Shown: positions 8,272-16,070, counted from the stretch's first letter. The stretch: 61,863 nucleotides of DNA from an uncultured Verrucomicrobia subdivision 3 bacterium (GCA_903895255.1 CAITTG010000096.1:1-61863), one strand, 5' to 3'. The notes: generated from the letters alone by a model not told the origin. Numbers and translations are program-made.

Positions 8272-8444
8272 GCCGGGCGTTTGAATAATTCATGTTGGGC
8301 CCGCTGGCAAGCTTGGATTGATGCAAGGAGGACAAAAAATGTTGAGTTCCAGAACGGTCCTGGGCGCGGTGCAGGCGGTCGCCGCCCGCAAAAAGCGAAA
8401 AAAACACTCGGCAATTTCCAGGGAATTGTCCACCTTGTCCCGGG

Positions 8445-9059
8445 ATGTCACTCGTACATTCCAAAATTAACAAGGCAAACGCAAACAAAGTTCCGCCCCG
8501 TTGGCGCGGCGAGGTCGAGCGAGTGCTCATCACCCAGCCGCAACTGGCCCGGCGGATTAAATTAATGGCCCGGGAAATTGAACAGGATTTCGCCGGTCGT
8601 GAAACCGTGGTGGTCGCGCTCCTGAGCGGCACGATCATGTTTCTGGCCGACTTGATGCGCCACTTGAACCTGCCGTTGCGGCTGGATTTCATGGGGGTTT
8701 CCAGCTACGGCGCCGGCACGGAGTCCGGCGAGCTGGTCATCACCAAGGAACTGCGCCTGGACGTGCGGGGTCGCGATGTTTTGTTGGTCGATGATATACT
8801 GGACACCGGCAAAACCCTGAGCCGGGTCCTGCCCATGCTGCGGGCCTTGAAACCCCGCCGTCTCAAAACCTGCGTGCTGCTGAACAAGGCGGCGCGGCGC
8901 GTGGAAAAGATCAAGGCGGACTATGTGGGCTTTGAAATTCCCGATTATTTCGTGATTGGCTACGGTCTCGATTTTGCCGAACGCTACCGGCAACTGCCCT
9001 TTGTGGGTGTGTTGCACCCGCATATCTATCAGGAACCCCCGCCCAAAAAATTGAAATAA
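8445..9059 (+). CDS. hpt: Hypoxanthine phosphoribosyltransferase
   Basis: 204 residues. The PRPP-binding loop VLLVDDILDTGKT, the upstream VVALLSGTIMF segment (the PPi loop has Ser-Gly) and ADYVGFEIPDYFVIGYGLDF near the end are diagnostic of the HPRT family. It converts hypoxanthine or guanine plus PRPP to IMP or GMP. The nucleoside transporter gene follows 4 nt later, so the pair forms a purine salvage unit. The start ATG lies in a CCCGGGATG context with only a weak ribosome site. Confidence 0.95.
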   Translation: MSLVHSKINKANANKVPPRWRGEVERVLITQPQLARRIKLMAREIEQDFAGRETVVVALLSGTIMFLADLMRHLNLPLRLDFMGVSSYGAGTESGELVITKELRLDVRGRDVLLVDDILDTGKTLSRVLPMLRALKPRRLKTCVLLNKAARRVEKIKADYVGFEIPDYFVIGYGLDFAERYRQLPFVGVLHPHIYQEPPPKKLK

Positions 9060-9063
9060 TATC

Positions 9064-10332
9064 ATGCCCCTCCACCTCATTAGCCTGCTGGGTTGGTTCA
9101 CGATGATCCTGTTTGCGTGGATTATATCCTACAACCGCAAGCTGTTTCCGTGGCGGACCGTCATCTGGGGGGTGGGCCTGCAATTTGCCCTGGCGCTGCT
9201 GATTTTGAAAACGCCGTGGGGCCGGATGTTTTTTGAATTTGCCGGCAAAGTGATCCAGCATCTCACGTCCTTTGCCAACGAAGGTTGCAAGTTTGTGTTT
9301 GGCCCGCTGGCCGATTCCGAATTGCTGGCGAAAAGTTTTGGCCCCAATAATTCGGTGATCTTCGCGGTGCTGATCATGGGCACGATCATCATTGTCGCCG
9401 CCATTTCCGCGCTGCTGTACCACTGGGGCATCCTGCAAAAAGTGGTGCACGCCGCCGCGTGGGTGATGCGCAAAATCATGCGCACCAGCGGCAGCGAAAC
9501 CCTTTCCGCCTGCGCCAATATTTTCATGGGGCAGACCGAGGCGCCGCTGATGATCCGGCCCTACGTCCCGCGCATGACCCGCAGCGAAATCATGACCATC
9601 ATGGTTTGCGGCATGGCCCACATTGCCGGCGGGGTCGCGGCCGTGTATGCCACCTTCGGCATGAATGCCGGGTATCCGAACACCGCCGGGCATCTGCTCA
9701 CCGCCTCAGTGCTAAACTGTCCGGCCGCGCTGCTCATCGCCAAAATTCTCCTGCCCGAAACCCAGCAAAGTCAGACCGCCGCCTCCATGCCAGCCACGGT
9801 GCCGCGCACCACGGCCAATGCCATTGACGCCATCTGCCGCGGGGCAGGGGATGGTTTCCACCTCGCGCTGAATGTCACCGCCATGTTGATCGCCTTCATC
9901 GCCATGATTGCGCTGGCGAATTACTTGGTCACCTGGCCGCAAATTCATTTCGGCAGCCACACTCCCGCGACGCTGCAAACTATTTTCGGCTGGGTCAACG
10001 CCCCCTTCGCCTGGCTCATGGGCGTGCCGGTGCAGGACTGTGTGAAGATCGGCCAGATTCTGGGCGAGCGCGTGGTGCTGAATGAATTTGTCGGCTACCT
10101 CGACCTGACGACCAACGTAAAACAGCTCGCGCTGGATCCCCGCAGCTTCACCATTGCCACCTATGCGCTCTGCGGCTTTGCGAATTTCTCCAGCATCGCC
10201 ATCCAGGTGGGCGGCATTGGTTCGCTCGCCCCCGAGCGTCGCAGTGAGATGGCCAAGATCGGCTTTCGCGCCATGATCGGCGGGTTGCTGGCGGCTTACA
10301 TGACCGCCTCGCTGGCGGGGTTCCTGCTCTGA
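9064..10332 (+). CDS. Concentrative (NupC/CNT-type) nucleoside transporter
   Basis: 422 residues with many hydrophobic helices. It contains the CNT signature GQTEAPLMIRPY (about residues 157-168) and a later NEFVGY motif, both of which line the nucleoside site in this family. CNT proteins import nucleosides with H+ or Na+ across the inner membrane. It starts 4 nt after hpt; together they take up and salvage purines. Confidence 0.93.
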   Translation: MPLHLISLLGWFTMILFAWIISYNRKLFPWRTVIWGVGLQFALALLILKTPWGRMFFEFAGKVIQHLTSFANEGCKFVFGPLADSELLAKSFGPNNSVIFAVLIMGTIIIVAAISALLYHWGILQKVVHAAAWVMRKIMRTSGSETLSACANIFMGQTEAPLMIRPYVPRMTRSEIMTIMVCGMAHIAGGVAAVYATFGMNAGYPNTAGHLLTASVLNCPAALLIAKILLPETQQSQTAASMPATVPRTTANAIDAICRGAGDGFHLALNVTAMLIAFIAMIALANYLVTWPQIHFGSHTPATLQTIFGWVNAPFAWLMGVPVQDCVKIGQILGERVVLNEFVGYLDLTTNVKQLALDPRSFTIATYALCGFANFSSIAIQVGGIGSLAPERRSEMAKIGFRAMIGGLLAAYMTASLAGFLL

Positions 10333-10423
10333 AACCACGGATGCTTCGCCGGCACCGCCCGTTCTGAGGCCGCCCCTTTTCCCTTGTCTCCCGTTGCGTT
10401 CTGATATATCAGTGACCTCCATC

Positions 10424-12133
10424 ATGAATTTTCGAATGAGCAAACTGCGGTCCGGACTCTGCCTTTTGGCAATCGCATCACTCACGGTTCAGGCCCGTGC
10501 CGCCACCAGCGGGCCGGATGCGGCCGCCCCGTTCCCCGTGACCATCACCGTGGACGCCGCCCGGCCCGAGGGCGAATTGACGCCCATCTGGCGGTTCTTC
10601 GGCGCGGATGAACCCAATTATGCCTACCTGAAGGACGGCGAGAAATTGCTGGGTGAACTGGGGCAGCTCGGCCAGCCTCAGGTGTATTTTCGCTGCCATC
10701 ATCTGCTCACCAGCGGCGATGGCGCGTACGCCTTGAAATGGGGCTCCACCAGTGCCTACAAGGAGGATGCCGCCGGCCATCCCGTTTATGATTGGAGCAT
10801 CAACGACCGGATTTTTGACACCTATCTAAAGCATGGCCTCAAGCCCTACGTCCAGCTCGGCTTCATGCCCGAGGCCCTGACCACCCATCCGCAGAATTAT
10901 CCCCATCATCCGCCCGTGAATGAGCGGGCCAATCCCGCCGCCGGGCAGGCCTACCCGCCCAAGGATTACGCCAAATGGGGCGAGCTGGCCCACCAATGGG
11001 CGCAACATTGCCTCCAGCGCTACGGGCCGGCCGAGGTGGCCCAGTGGTATTGGGAAGTGTGGAATGAGCCCAACATCAGCTACTGGCATGGTACCCATGA
11101 AGACTATTTCAAACTCTACGATTACGCCGTGGCCGGGGTCCGTCAGGCCTTGCCCGCCGCGCGTGTGGGCGGACCGGAAGTGGCCGGCGGTCCCGGTGGT
11201 CGGTTTTTGCAGGAGTTTCTCGCGCATTGCGCCCGGGGCACCAATTACGTCACCGGCGCCGTGGGCTCGCCCCTCGACTTCATTTCCTTCCACGCCAAGG
11301 GCGCGCCCGTCTTCACCAACGACCACGTCCGCATGGGCATGTCCAGCCAGTTGCGAAACATGAACGACGCCTTCGCCGTCATCGCCTCCTTTCCCCAGTT
11401 CAAAAGCCTGCCCATCGTCATCGGTGAATCCGATCCCGAAGGCTGCGCCGCCTGTCGCGAACCCCGCGATGCCTACCGTAATGGCACCATGTACTCCAGT
11501 TATACCGCCGCCAGTTTTCCCCGCGCCTGCGAACTGGCCGCGCAGCACGGTGTCAACCTCCTCGGCGCGCTCACCTGGGCGTTTGAATTCGAAGACCAGC
11601 CGCCCTTCGCCGGTTTCCGCCAGCTCGCCGGGGCGGGCATTGACCTGCCCGTGCTCAACGTGTTCCGCATGTTCGGCAAAATGAGCGGCCAGCGCGTGGC
11701 CGTCACCAGCTCCGCCGGACTCGACGCCCAAACCATTCTGCACGCCGGCGTGCGCGGCCAGCCCGATGTCTCCGCCCTTGCCAGTCGTGATGCCCACCAG
11801 CTCGCCGTCCTCGTCTGGCATTATCATGATGATGATGTGCCCGGTCCGGACGCCGCGGTCGATTTGTACCTGCGCGGATTGCCAACGGGTATCAGCCAGG
11901 CCACCCTCACGCACTACCGCATTGATCGCGCCCACAGCAACTCCTACCAGATGTGGCTGGATGCCGGCTCGCCATTGCCGCTCTCCCCGGCGCAATACGC
12001 GCAATTGGAACAAGCCGGCCACCTCGCCGAACTTGCACCGCCGCAGACGCTGGACATCACCGCTGGAACCGCCGACGTGAAAACGCAACTCCCGCGCCAG
12101 GGGGTTTCCCTGCTGGTGCTTACGTGGCAATAA
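10424..12133 (+). CDS. Secreted glycoside hydrolase, GH39-like (beta-xylosidase type)
   Basis: 569 residues from ATG 10424; this start gives a clean signal peptide (hydrophobic LCLLAIASLTV, then ARA at the likely cleavage site). An upstream TTG at 10394 is possible but less convincing. The fold is a TIM-barrel glycosidase of clan A type: Trp-Asn-Glu-Pro at 213-216 supplies the acid/base Glu215, and the IGESDPEG motif supplies the likely nucleophile Glu335. The order and the YWEVWNEPN context best match GH39 beta-xylosidases. The substrate is inferred; GH5 or GH30 relatives remain possible. It stands alone after the purine salvage pair. Confidence 0.75.
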   Translation: MNFRMSKLRSGLCLLAIASLTVQARAATSGPDAAAPFPVTITVDAARPEGELTPIWRFFGADEPNYAYLKDGEKLLGELGQLGQPQVYFRCHHLLTSGDGAYALKWGSTSAYKEDAAGHPVYDWSINDRIFDTYLKHGLKPYVQLGFMPEALTTHPQNYPHHPPVNERANPAAGQAYPPKDYAKWGELAHQWAQHCLQRYGPAEVAQWYWEVWNEPNISYWHGTHEDYFKLYDYAVAGVRQALPAARVGGPEVAGGPGGRFLQEFLAHCARGTNYVTGAVGSPLDFISFHAKGAPVFTNDHVRMGMSSQLRNMNDAFAVIASFPQFKSLPIVIGESDPEGCAACREPRDAYRNGTMYSSYTAASFPRACELAAQHGVNLLGALTWAFEFEDQPPFAGFRQLAGAGIDLPVLNVFRMFGKMSGQRVAVTSSAGLDAQTILHAGVRGQPDVSALASRDAHQLAVLVWHYHDDDVPGPDAAVDLYLRGLPTGISQATLTHYRIDRAHSNSYQMWLDAGSPLPLSPAQYAQLEQAGHLAELAPPQTLDITAGTADVKTQLPRQGVSLLVLTWQ

Positions 12134-12240
12134 TGGGAGGCCACCTCAGGGTGACCGGCTGCTTGAGCTTGAGGGCCAACGGCTCGGCCCCCTACCCGCC
12201 CAGGGAGATAGCCCTGGGGCACCGTCCCTAAAAAACCAAA

Positions 12241-12253
12241 GGGCTGAAAGCCC
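12241..12253. repeat. Small dyad GGGCT-GAA-AGCCC
   Basis: Perfect 5-bp arms around GAA in intergenic DNA after the GH39 gene. It is one of a series of GNRA/short-loop dyads in the window. Confidence 0.6.
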
Positions 12254-12363
12254 GGGCTATTAATCCGGTGTTTTCTCGGGATATCACACCTTCCAAAAGG
12301 CCACCGACGGAACCGGCATTTGCCCTCCGCTCGCTTCTATCCCAAAAGGATTGCGCCACCTAG

Positions 12364-12394
12364 CCCAGGGTTGCGAGGCACGAGCTACACTGGG
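12364..12394. repeat. Long imperfect dyad CCCAG...CTGGG
   Basis: Outer CCCAG/CTGGG arms with further internal pairing around a GAGGCACGAG loop. It marks the G+C-rich edge of the A+T-rich island. Confidence 0.55.
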
Positions 12395-12439
12395 TAGTTA
12401 AGCTAATGATATGTGTAATTGAGTTTAGCAGTGTAAATA

Positions 12440-12605
12440 GTGAGGACCGACACTTGCACGCCAAAATCGTCCGGACCCGGCATTTGTGCGCGGAAACCAC
12501 CCAGACCTGGAAGTTGATTGCCGCCGAGTTTCACATGGGCAGTTGGACCGAGGTCTCCAATTTTCCCGGCTAAAAGGATCCCAAAAGAGCCATTAGTCCG
12601 GACAT
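12440..12605. mobile_element. Possible solo insertion-sequence end (IS21-like terminal repeats)
   Basis: GTCCGGAC occurs at 12469-12476 and 12596-12603, each followed closely by CATTTG or ATTTG. Degenerate GGACCG relatives lie at 12444 and 12545. Multiple short terminal repeats are a feature of IS21-family ends, but no transposase gene is present and I cannot define both ends, so this is only a tentative relic. Confidence 0.25.
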
Positions 12606-12613
12606 TTGCCTGG

Positions 12614-13363
12614 TTATGAATTATGTATGTTATAGCGCTCATTTTGGAGCCAGCTTATGAGATTTGAATGCTGACCCTGCAAATATTCATTCCATTTGGC
12701 CCAGCTGAACGGTAAACCGAGATGTTTCACAAATGCAAGTTCTGAGGACAAATTCGTGCCGACGTTCTCAAGTTTTGCCGCGCGTGCCCATGTACCACCA
12801 ATTTTCTGAGTACAAGTAATATTCCCGCAGAATGCGCTTTGTGTCGCAATCCAATGATTAAAGCTATTTGCCGCAGAAACGCCAATGAATAGGCAGTGGC
12901 TGGGCTGAATAATTTTAACGACGTCCGCAAAGACTTGCCAGCCCGCCAAATAATCATTCCAAGCGGGTCTTTCGGGTTGGCCTTCCTGAGAGTAATCCAT
13001 TATCCGTTGGACGAGATTGTAATAGGCGCTGTCACCCCACATCCTTGGCCTGTCAATTTCAGAAGTCTGTGATCTAATAAGAAGCTTTGGAATCGTGTCT
13101 AATGTTTTAGTTGTCCATTCATAATTCACAAGCGATTCAGAAACAACAGCTCTTGTATAATTCAGATATTTCACCCGACCCTCTCGGTTCGCGAGACGTT
13201 CTTCAGAGGTTTTACCAATAAAGTAATGTGATTCTCCAACAACGAGCAATCGCTTATGAGATGGACGCGTGGAATAATTTTGGCCTACCCATGGTAACCA
13301 CGTGAGTCCAGAGATGCTTGCGAATGCGGAATCGTATTGAGTGGTTGCTTCGTTCAAGTTCAT
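12614..13363 (-). CDS. Hypothetical protein, possibly uracil-DNA-glycosylase fold
   Basis: 249 residues. RLLVVGESHY (about 38-47) resembles the GESPG/GExPG-type first motif of UDG-superfamily proteins. Later elements (a WGDSAYYNLVQ motif near 115, then HCLFIGVSAANSF near 165) follow the order of a family of UDG-like hypothetical proteins I associate with such motifs. The usual catalytic residues cannot be confirmed by eye. Codon and base usage are A+T-rich compared with the window, suggesting transfer. It lies 112 nt downstream of the IF2N-LOTUS-CSD gene on the same strand, so the two may act together. Confidence 0.6.
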   Translation of the reverse strand: MNLNEATTQYDSAFASISGLTWLPWVGQNYSTRPSHKRLLVVGESHYFIGKTSEERLANREGRVKYLNYTRAVVSESLVNYEWTTKTLDTIPKLLIRSQTSEIDRPRMWGDSAYYNLVQRIMDYSQEGQPERPAWNDYLAGWQVFADVVKIIQPSHCLFIGVSAANSFNHWIATQSAFCGNITCTQKIGGTWARAAKLENVGTNLSSELAFVKHLGLPFSWAKWNEYLQGQHSNLISWLQNERYNIHNS

Positions 13364-13475
13364 AATCTAATTCATTGAGTCACCAACGTCGGAATGCTTT
13401 TTTCGGAAATGGCTAGGTTTAACACAATAATAAGTTTTATCTTGTTTATTATATGATATCAGCAAACGAATGTGG

Positions 13476-14522
13476 TCAGTTTTCGCCGGGCAAGCAGCCT
13501 TTCACGAACCTGGCGCAAGGCCCACGCTCGTTTGATCCTGGGATATAACTCACGCTATCCCCAACTTTGAGCGCTTCGATTTTGATATCTATGAGTTCAC
13601 TCGCGTGAAAAAACAGGCCGTTCTCGCCTAATTCAGGTTTTAGGAAACCATAACCTGCGTGAAGGCTCATGATGTGACCATTTACCCGTTTTGAAGTTTG
13701 ATTTTCAAATTCTGGCCTTGGGGCAATCTGCGTTGAAATACCTGAAAGCTTTGGTTTTGCATTTTGATTTTCCACCGCTGGTTTTGGCCTAATAAATATC
13801 CTCGGGATTTGAAATGTCGTGTCAGTTTTTGTTTCAAAAAGGTCCGGTGAATTGCTCATTAATTCGCTCAGCGATGAGGCGCCGACTTGGAAGAGTTTGA
13901 AGTCTGGGTTCAACTTTTTGATAACATCGCCGAAGGAAGCCAGCGTGACCCATTCGCCATCTTTGTTTTCGCTGGCCGCTCCATATGCTGCCATCAAGAG
14001 CTTTCTGGTTTTCTCGTCCAAGCAGACTCTTTCAACCTTTTTTACTCTGCTATCGAGATTTTGAGCGACGTTGGGGACCAGCCCGAATCGGATTTTATCC
14101 GTTTGATCCTGTCCAGAATCCAATACAATATCGATATTTATTCCTCCTGATTGTAGTTGCCTCATAAACGCGGGAGACCAGGAGCCGGAAATTTTAATTT
14201 CAAATCGTAATGTTGTGTTAGAATTTGGAAAATTATCGTCCACTCGCGGTGCTGGCTTCGATAATTGGGGCGGGGGCGTAGCGGTGCTCTGAATTCTTTC
14301 TTCTACTACGGGCACCCTAGACACTTCAACAGTTTTGCTGAGCCGGGCGGCCAGTTCGGGGTGGTCTTTGATCAGTTCTTCCTCAAGGTACTCAGCACTG
14401 ATTTTATCGAGTTGACTGGATGGCACTTTCGCGGCATTGATTCCTAAGGCTTTGGCCTTCAAAAGAACGTCTCTGTTCTCTAAGCCAAGTTTTTTTGATA
14501 TATCGTAAATACGTACTGGCAT
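13476..14522 (-). CDS. IF2N / OST-HTH (LOTUS) / cold-shock domain fusion protein
   Basis: 348 residues joining three nucleic-acid-related modules. Residues 1-52 match the N-terminal domain of initiation factor IF-2 (VRIYDISKKLGLENRDVL...). A Pro-rich linker (70-100) and an unassigned beta-rich stretch (103-165) follow. Residues 168-243 match an OST-HTH/LOTUS domain (KDGEWVTLASFGDVIKKL, DFKLFQVGASSLSELM, SPDLFE). Residues 279-342 are a cold-shock domain with GYGFLK (RNP1) and LFFHAS (RNP2). LOTUS domains bind RNA or G-quadruplex and in bacteria usually accompany NYN nucleases; none is visible here. A cytoplasmic RNA-binding regulator is the best inference. The gene is A+T-rich and was probably acquired horizontally. 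Confidence 0.8.
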   Translation of the reverse strand: MPVRIYDISKKLGLENRDVLLKAKALGINAAKVPSSQLDKISAEYLEEELIKDHPELAARLSKTVEVSRVPVVEERIQSTATPPPQLSKPAPRVDDNFPNSNTTLRFEIKISGSWSPAFMRQLQSGGINIDIVLDSGQDQTDKIRFGLVPNVAQNLDSRVKKVERVCLDEKTRKLLMAAYGAASENKDGEWVTLASFGDVIKKLNPDFKLFQVGASSLSELMSNSPDLFETKTDTTFQIPRIFIRPKPAVENQNAKPKLSGISTQIAPRPEFENQTSKRVNGHIMSLHAGYGFLKPELGENGLFFHASELIDIKIEALKVGDSVSYIPGSNERGPCARFVKGCLPGEN

Positions 14523-14560
14523 AAAAATAGTAAATTATATGAGTGATGCAGTTCTTAATT

Positions 14561-14677
14561 TCAACGTTTTGCGGCAAAAAGCGTCGCACAAAAGGCCATC
14601 ATGACGAGAATAGAGAGGTCAACTTCGAGGTCAAATACTGCACCGATGATTAGAAGACTGCAAACAGCTCGTATCAT
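14561..14677 (-). CDS. Possible 38-residue hydrophobic peptide
   Basis: ATG at 14677 opens 38 codons ending in TGA. The product is strongly hydrophobic with two short membrane-like stretches (AVCSLLIIGAVF and LSILVMMAFCATLFA). No ribosome-binding site is visible in the very A+T-rich upstream DNA. It could be a small membrane or toxin-type peptide, or chance. It lies just upstream of the IF2N-LOTUS-CSD gene and downstream of a perfect 20-bp palindrome. Confidence 0.22.
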   Translation of the reverse strand: MIRAVCSLLIIGAVFDLEVDLSILVMMAFCATLFAAKR

Positions 14678-14721
14678 ATTATTTAATTAATTTATTATTA
14701 GCTATATTATATGCAGATAAA

Positions 14722-14740
14722 TTTGGGGCTAATACCCAAA
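14722..14740. repeat. Dyad TTTGGG-N7-CCCAAA
   Basis: Six-base perfect arms around GCTAATA in A+T-rich DNA, 8 bp from a longer perfect palindrome. Together they look more like protein-binding sites than chance. Confidence 0.45.
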
Positions 14741-14748
14741 ATCATCCC

Positions 14749-14768
14749 CTTAAACCATATGGTTTAAG
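14749..14768. promoter_or_regulatory. Perfect 20-bp palindrome (candidate operator)
   Basis: CTTAAACCATATGGTTTAAG is fully self-complementary. It lies 72 bp upstream of the possible small ORF and ~230 bp upstream of the IF2N-LOTUS-CSD gene, within 60 bp of the island edge. An operator for a dimeric regulator or a recombination/attachment site are both plausible. Confidence 0.4.
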
Positions 14769-14992
14769 ACTGAATATTGATCCTTCAGAATTTTTAATTT
14801 GTCAACAACTTATTTCATGCCAGTGTCTCCCTATCGACACTTTTGCTCGTTTTCCGGCTCCCCGCCCCGCCCCCGGAGCGCACCCGTCCCCGGGCGCAGC
14901 CACGTCCGAACACCCTGCTGGCCAGCCGCCATTCCAATTGTCACCTTGATCTGGTAGGAAACGACGTGAGGAGTTTCTAAATAAATCCCCGG

Positions 14993-15020
14993 CTGTCTCC
15001 GTGTCTCCGTCCCTCCGTGG
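14993..15020 (-). repeat. 8-bp tandem repeat (ACGGAGRC-type)
   Basis: On the minus strand the array reads as ACGGAGGG, ACGGAGAC, ACGGAGAC preceded by AACC. It belongs to the same period-8 class as 600-631. Confidence 0.65.
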
Positions 15021-15080
15021 TTTCCATCCGGGAAACCGGCTTTGCGTCACCGCGCCTTGCCCCGTTTCGCGGCCCCTACA

Positions 15081-15105
15081 GCCCAGAGCCCAGCGCCCAA
15101 AGCCT
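15081..15105. repeat. 7-bp tandem repeat (GCCCAGA)
   Basis: Three exact-length units GCCCAGA, GCCCAGC, GCCCAAA and then GCCTGAT. A longer copy follows at 15396-15430. Confidence 0.7.
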
Positions 15106-15245
15106 GATTTCCTTCGTTTCCTTCTGTTGAAAATTGGCTTTTTTCCGTGTCTTCCGGGTGTTCCGTGGTTTAAATGCCCTGTTTTTTTTCGTGCCCTTGT
15201 GCTCGCTGCGTTCTTTGCGGTTAAAAATAATTTTAAAAAGTTTTC

Positions 15246-15270
15246 ACCCTGGACAGCCTTTGTCCAGGGT
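15246..15270. repeat. Dyad ACCCTGGACA...TGTCCAGGGT
   Basis: Perfect 10-bp arms around a 5-nt loop. The same dyad with longer arms occurs at 58386-58414. Confidence 0.8.
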
Positions 15271-15395
15271 ACCCTGCTAAAGTCGCCCGTGATGAATGTC
15301 ATGACGACCGCATTGTACGAACGCCCGGGCAAAAACCGTGGGGCAGGCGTCCTCGCCTGCCGGTTGCCGCACCGTCCCGGTGCGTGCCCCTTTTT

Positions 15396-15430
15396 GCCCA
15401 AAGCCCAGAGCCCAGAGCCCAGAGCCCAAA
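15396..15430. repeat. 7-bp tandem repeat (GCCCARA), five units
   Basis: GCCCAAA, three GCCCAGA and GCCCAAA follow each other without gaps. On the other strand this is GCTYTGG, matching the heptads at 57961-57988. Confidence 0.8.
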
Positions 15431-15498
15431 GCCTGCCTTTTTGTCCCCCCTCCCCGCTCCTCTCCCCCCATATCGCACTAAATCGCCCCATAGAAATT

Positions 15499-16044
15499 AT
15501 GAACACCGCTCCCAAAGGCAAAATCGGCCGCCTCCCCCGGGCCCTTCAAGAACAAGTCAACCGCCGACTGGAGAACGGCGAGCGAGCGCGGACGCTCGTC
15601 GCCTGGCTCAATACCCTCCCGGAAGTCCAGGCCATGCTGGCGGCCGAATTTGCCGGCCAGCCCGTTAACGAGAAAAACCTGTCCAAGTGGCGCAAGTACG
15701 GCTACAAACAGTGGCTGTGGCACCAGCAGGCCGTGGCGATGAGCCGCGAAATGACCTCGCCCCTCAACCACCCCGTGCCCGACCAGATGGCCGGGTGGGT
15801 AACCGCGCGCTACCTGTTCGCCATCCGCCAACTGGTGGAAAATCGGGCCAGCGGCGAGGCGGATTTTAAAACCCTGCGGACCATTTTGCATGATATTGTG
15901 GCCGTGCGCCGGGGCGATCACAGCGCCGCCCGGCTGCAATTAGCCGCCGAGCGCCTGGCCGATAAGCGCCGGGAAACTAGCGAAGCATCAGGTGGCCAGC
16001 CCCTTTCGGGCGGCCCGGCTTCATTCCCCCAAACAAACCGCTAG
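15499..16044 (+). CDS. Mu gp27-like (DUF3486-type) protein
   Basis: 181 residues from ATG 15499, ending just before a G+C-rich tail. The N-terminus (GKIGRLPRALQEQVNRRL, then a helix ending in VAWLNTLPEV) has the pattern of DUF3486 proteins such as phage Mu gp27, small helical DNA-packaging-region proteins with a helix-turn-helix-like start. NLSKWRKYGYKQW fits the same region. No other phage gene is near, so this is either a domesticated gene or a repurposed DNA-binding protein. The frame is open further upstream, but that part is low-complexity repeat DNA. The family match is from memory of motifs and is moderate. Confidence 0.6.
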   Translation: MNTAPKGKIGRLPRALQEQVNRRLENGERARTLVAWLNTLPEVQAMLAAEFAGQPVNEKNLSKWRKYGYKQWLWHQQAVAMSREMTSPLNHPVPDQMAGWVTARYLFAIRQLVENRASGEADFKTLRTILHDIVAVRRGDHSAARLQLAAERLADKRRETSEASGGQPLSGGPASFPQTNR

Positions 16045-16061
16045 CCTTTGCTCGGGGACTC

Positions 16062-16070
16062 TGCTATAAA
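16062..16070 (+). promoter_or_regulatory. Extended -10 promoter of the small basic protein gene
   Basis: TGCTATAAA matches an extended -10 (TGnTATAAT). A 6-bp-arm dyad CGCCTC-GTAAT-GAGGCG lies at 16078-16094 in the presumed leader. No good -35 is seen. Confidence 0.4.

Larger units (their letters stand above)
12134..12613. other. Gene-free stretch with dyads and an IS-end-like relic
   Basis: Nothing here codes convincingly. It contains small dyads (12241-12253, 12364-12394) and a block with repeated GTCCGGAC...ATTTG motifs (12440-12605). A 79-codon minus-strand frame through the block has no recognisable domain and overlaps the neighbouring gene, so it is not called. Confidence 0.55.
14678..15498. 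other. Gene-free stretch spanning the island edge
   Basis: The A+T-rich part (to ~14815) holds two dyads. The G+C-rich part (14820 onward) holds an 8-bp array, two 7-bp arrays and a 10-bp-arm dyad. Open frames across it are low-complexity and lack any domain, so no gene is called. Confidence 0.6.

Noticed and set aside
12403..12642. 79-codon minus-strand frame through the IS-like block
   Set aside because: It overlaps the UDG-like gene, has no domain, and its Gly/Leu/Pro runs follow the repeated GTCCGGAC motifs, so it looks like translated repeat DNA.
15001..15498. In-frame upstream extension of the Mu gp27-like gene
   Set aside because: The extra codons read through heptad arrays and a dyad, with Pro/Ala/Ser-rich nonsense sequence. 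ATG 15499 gives the family-like start.
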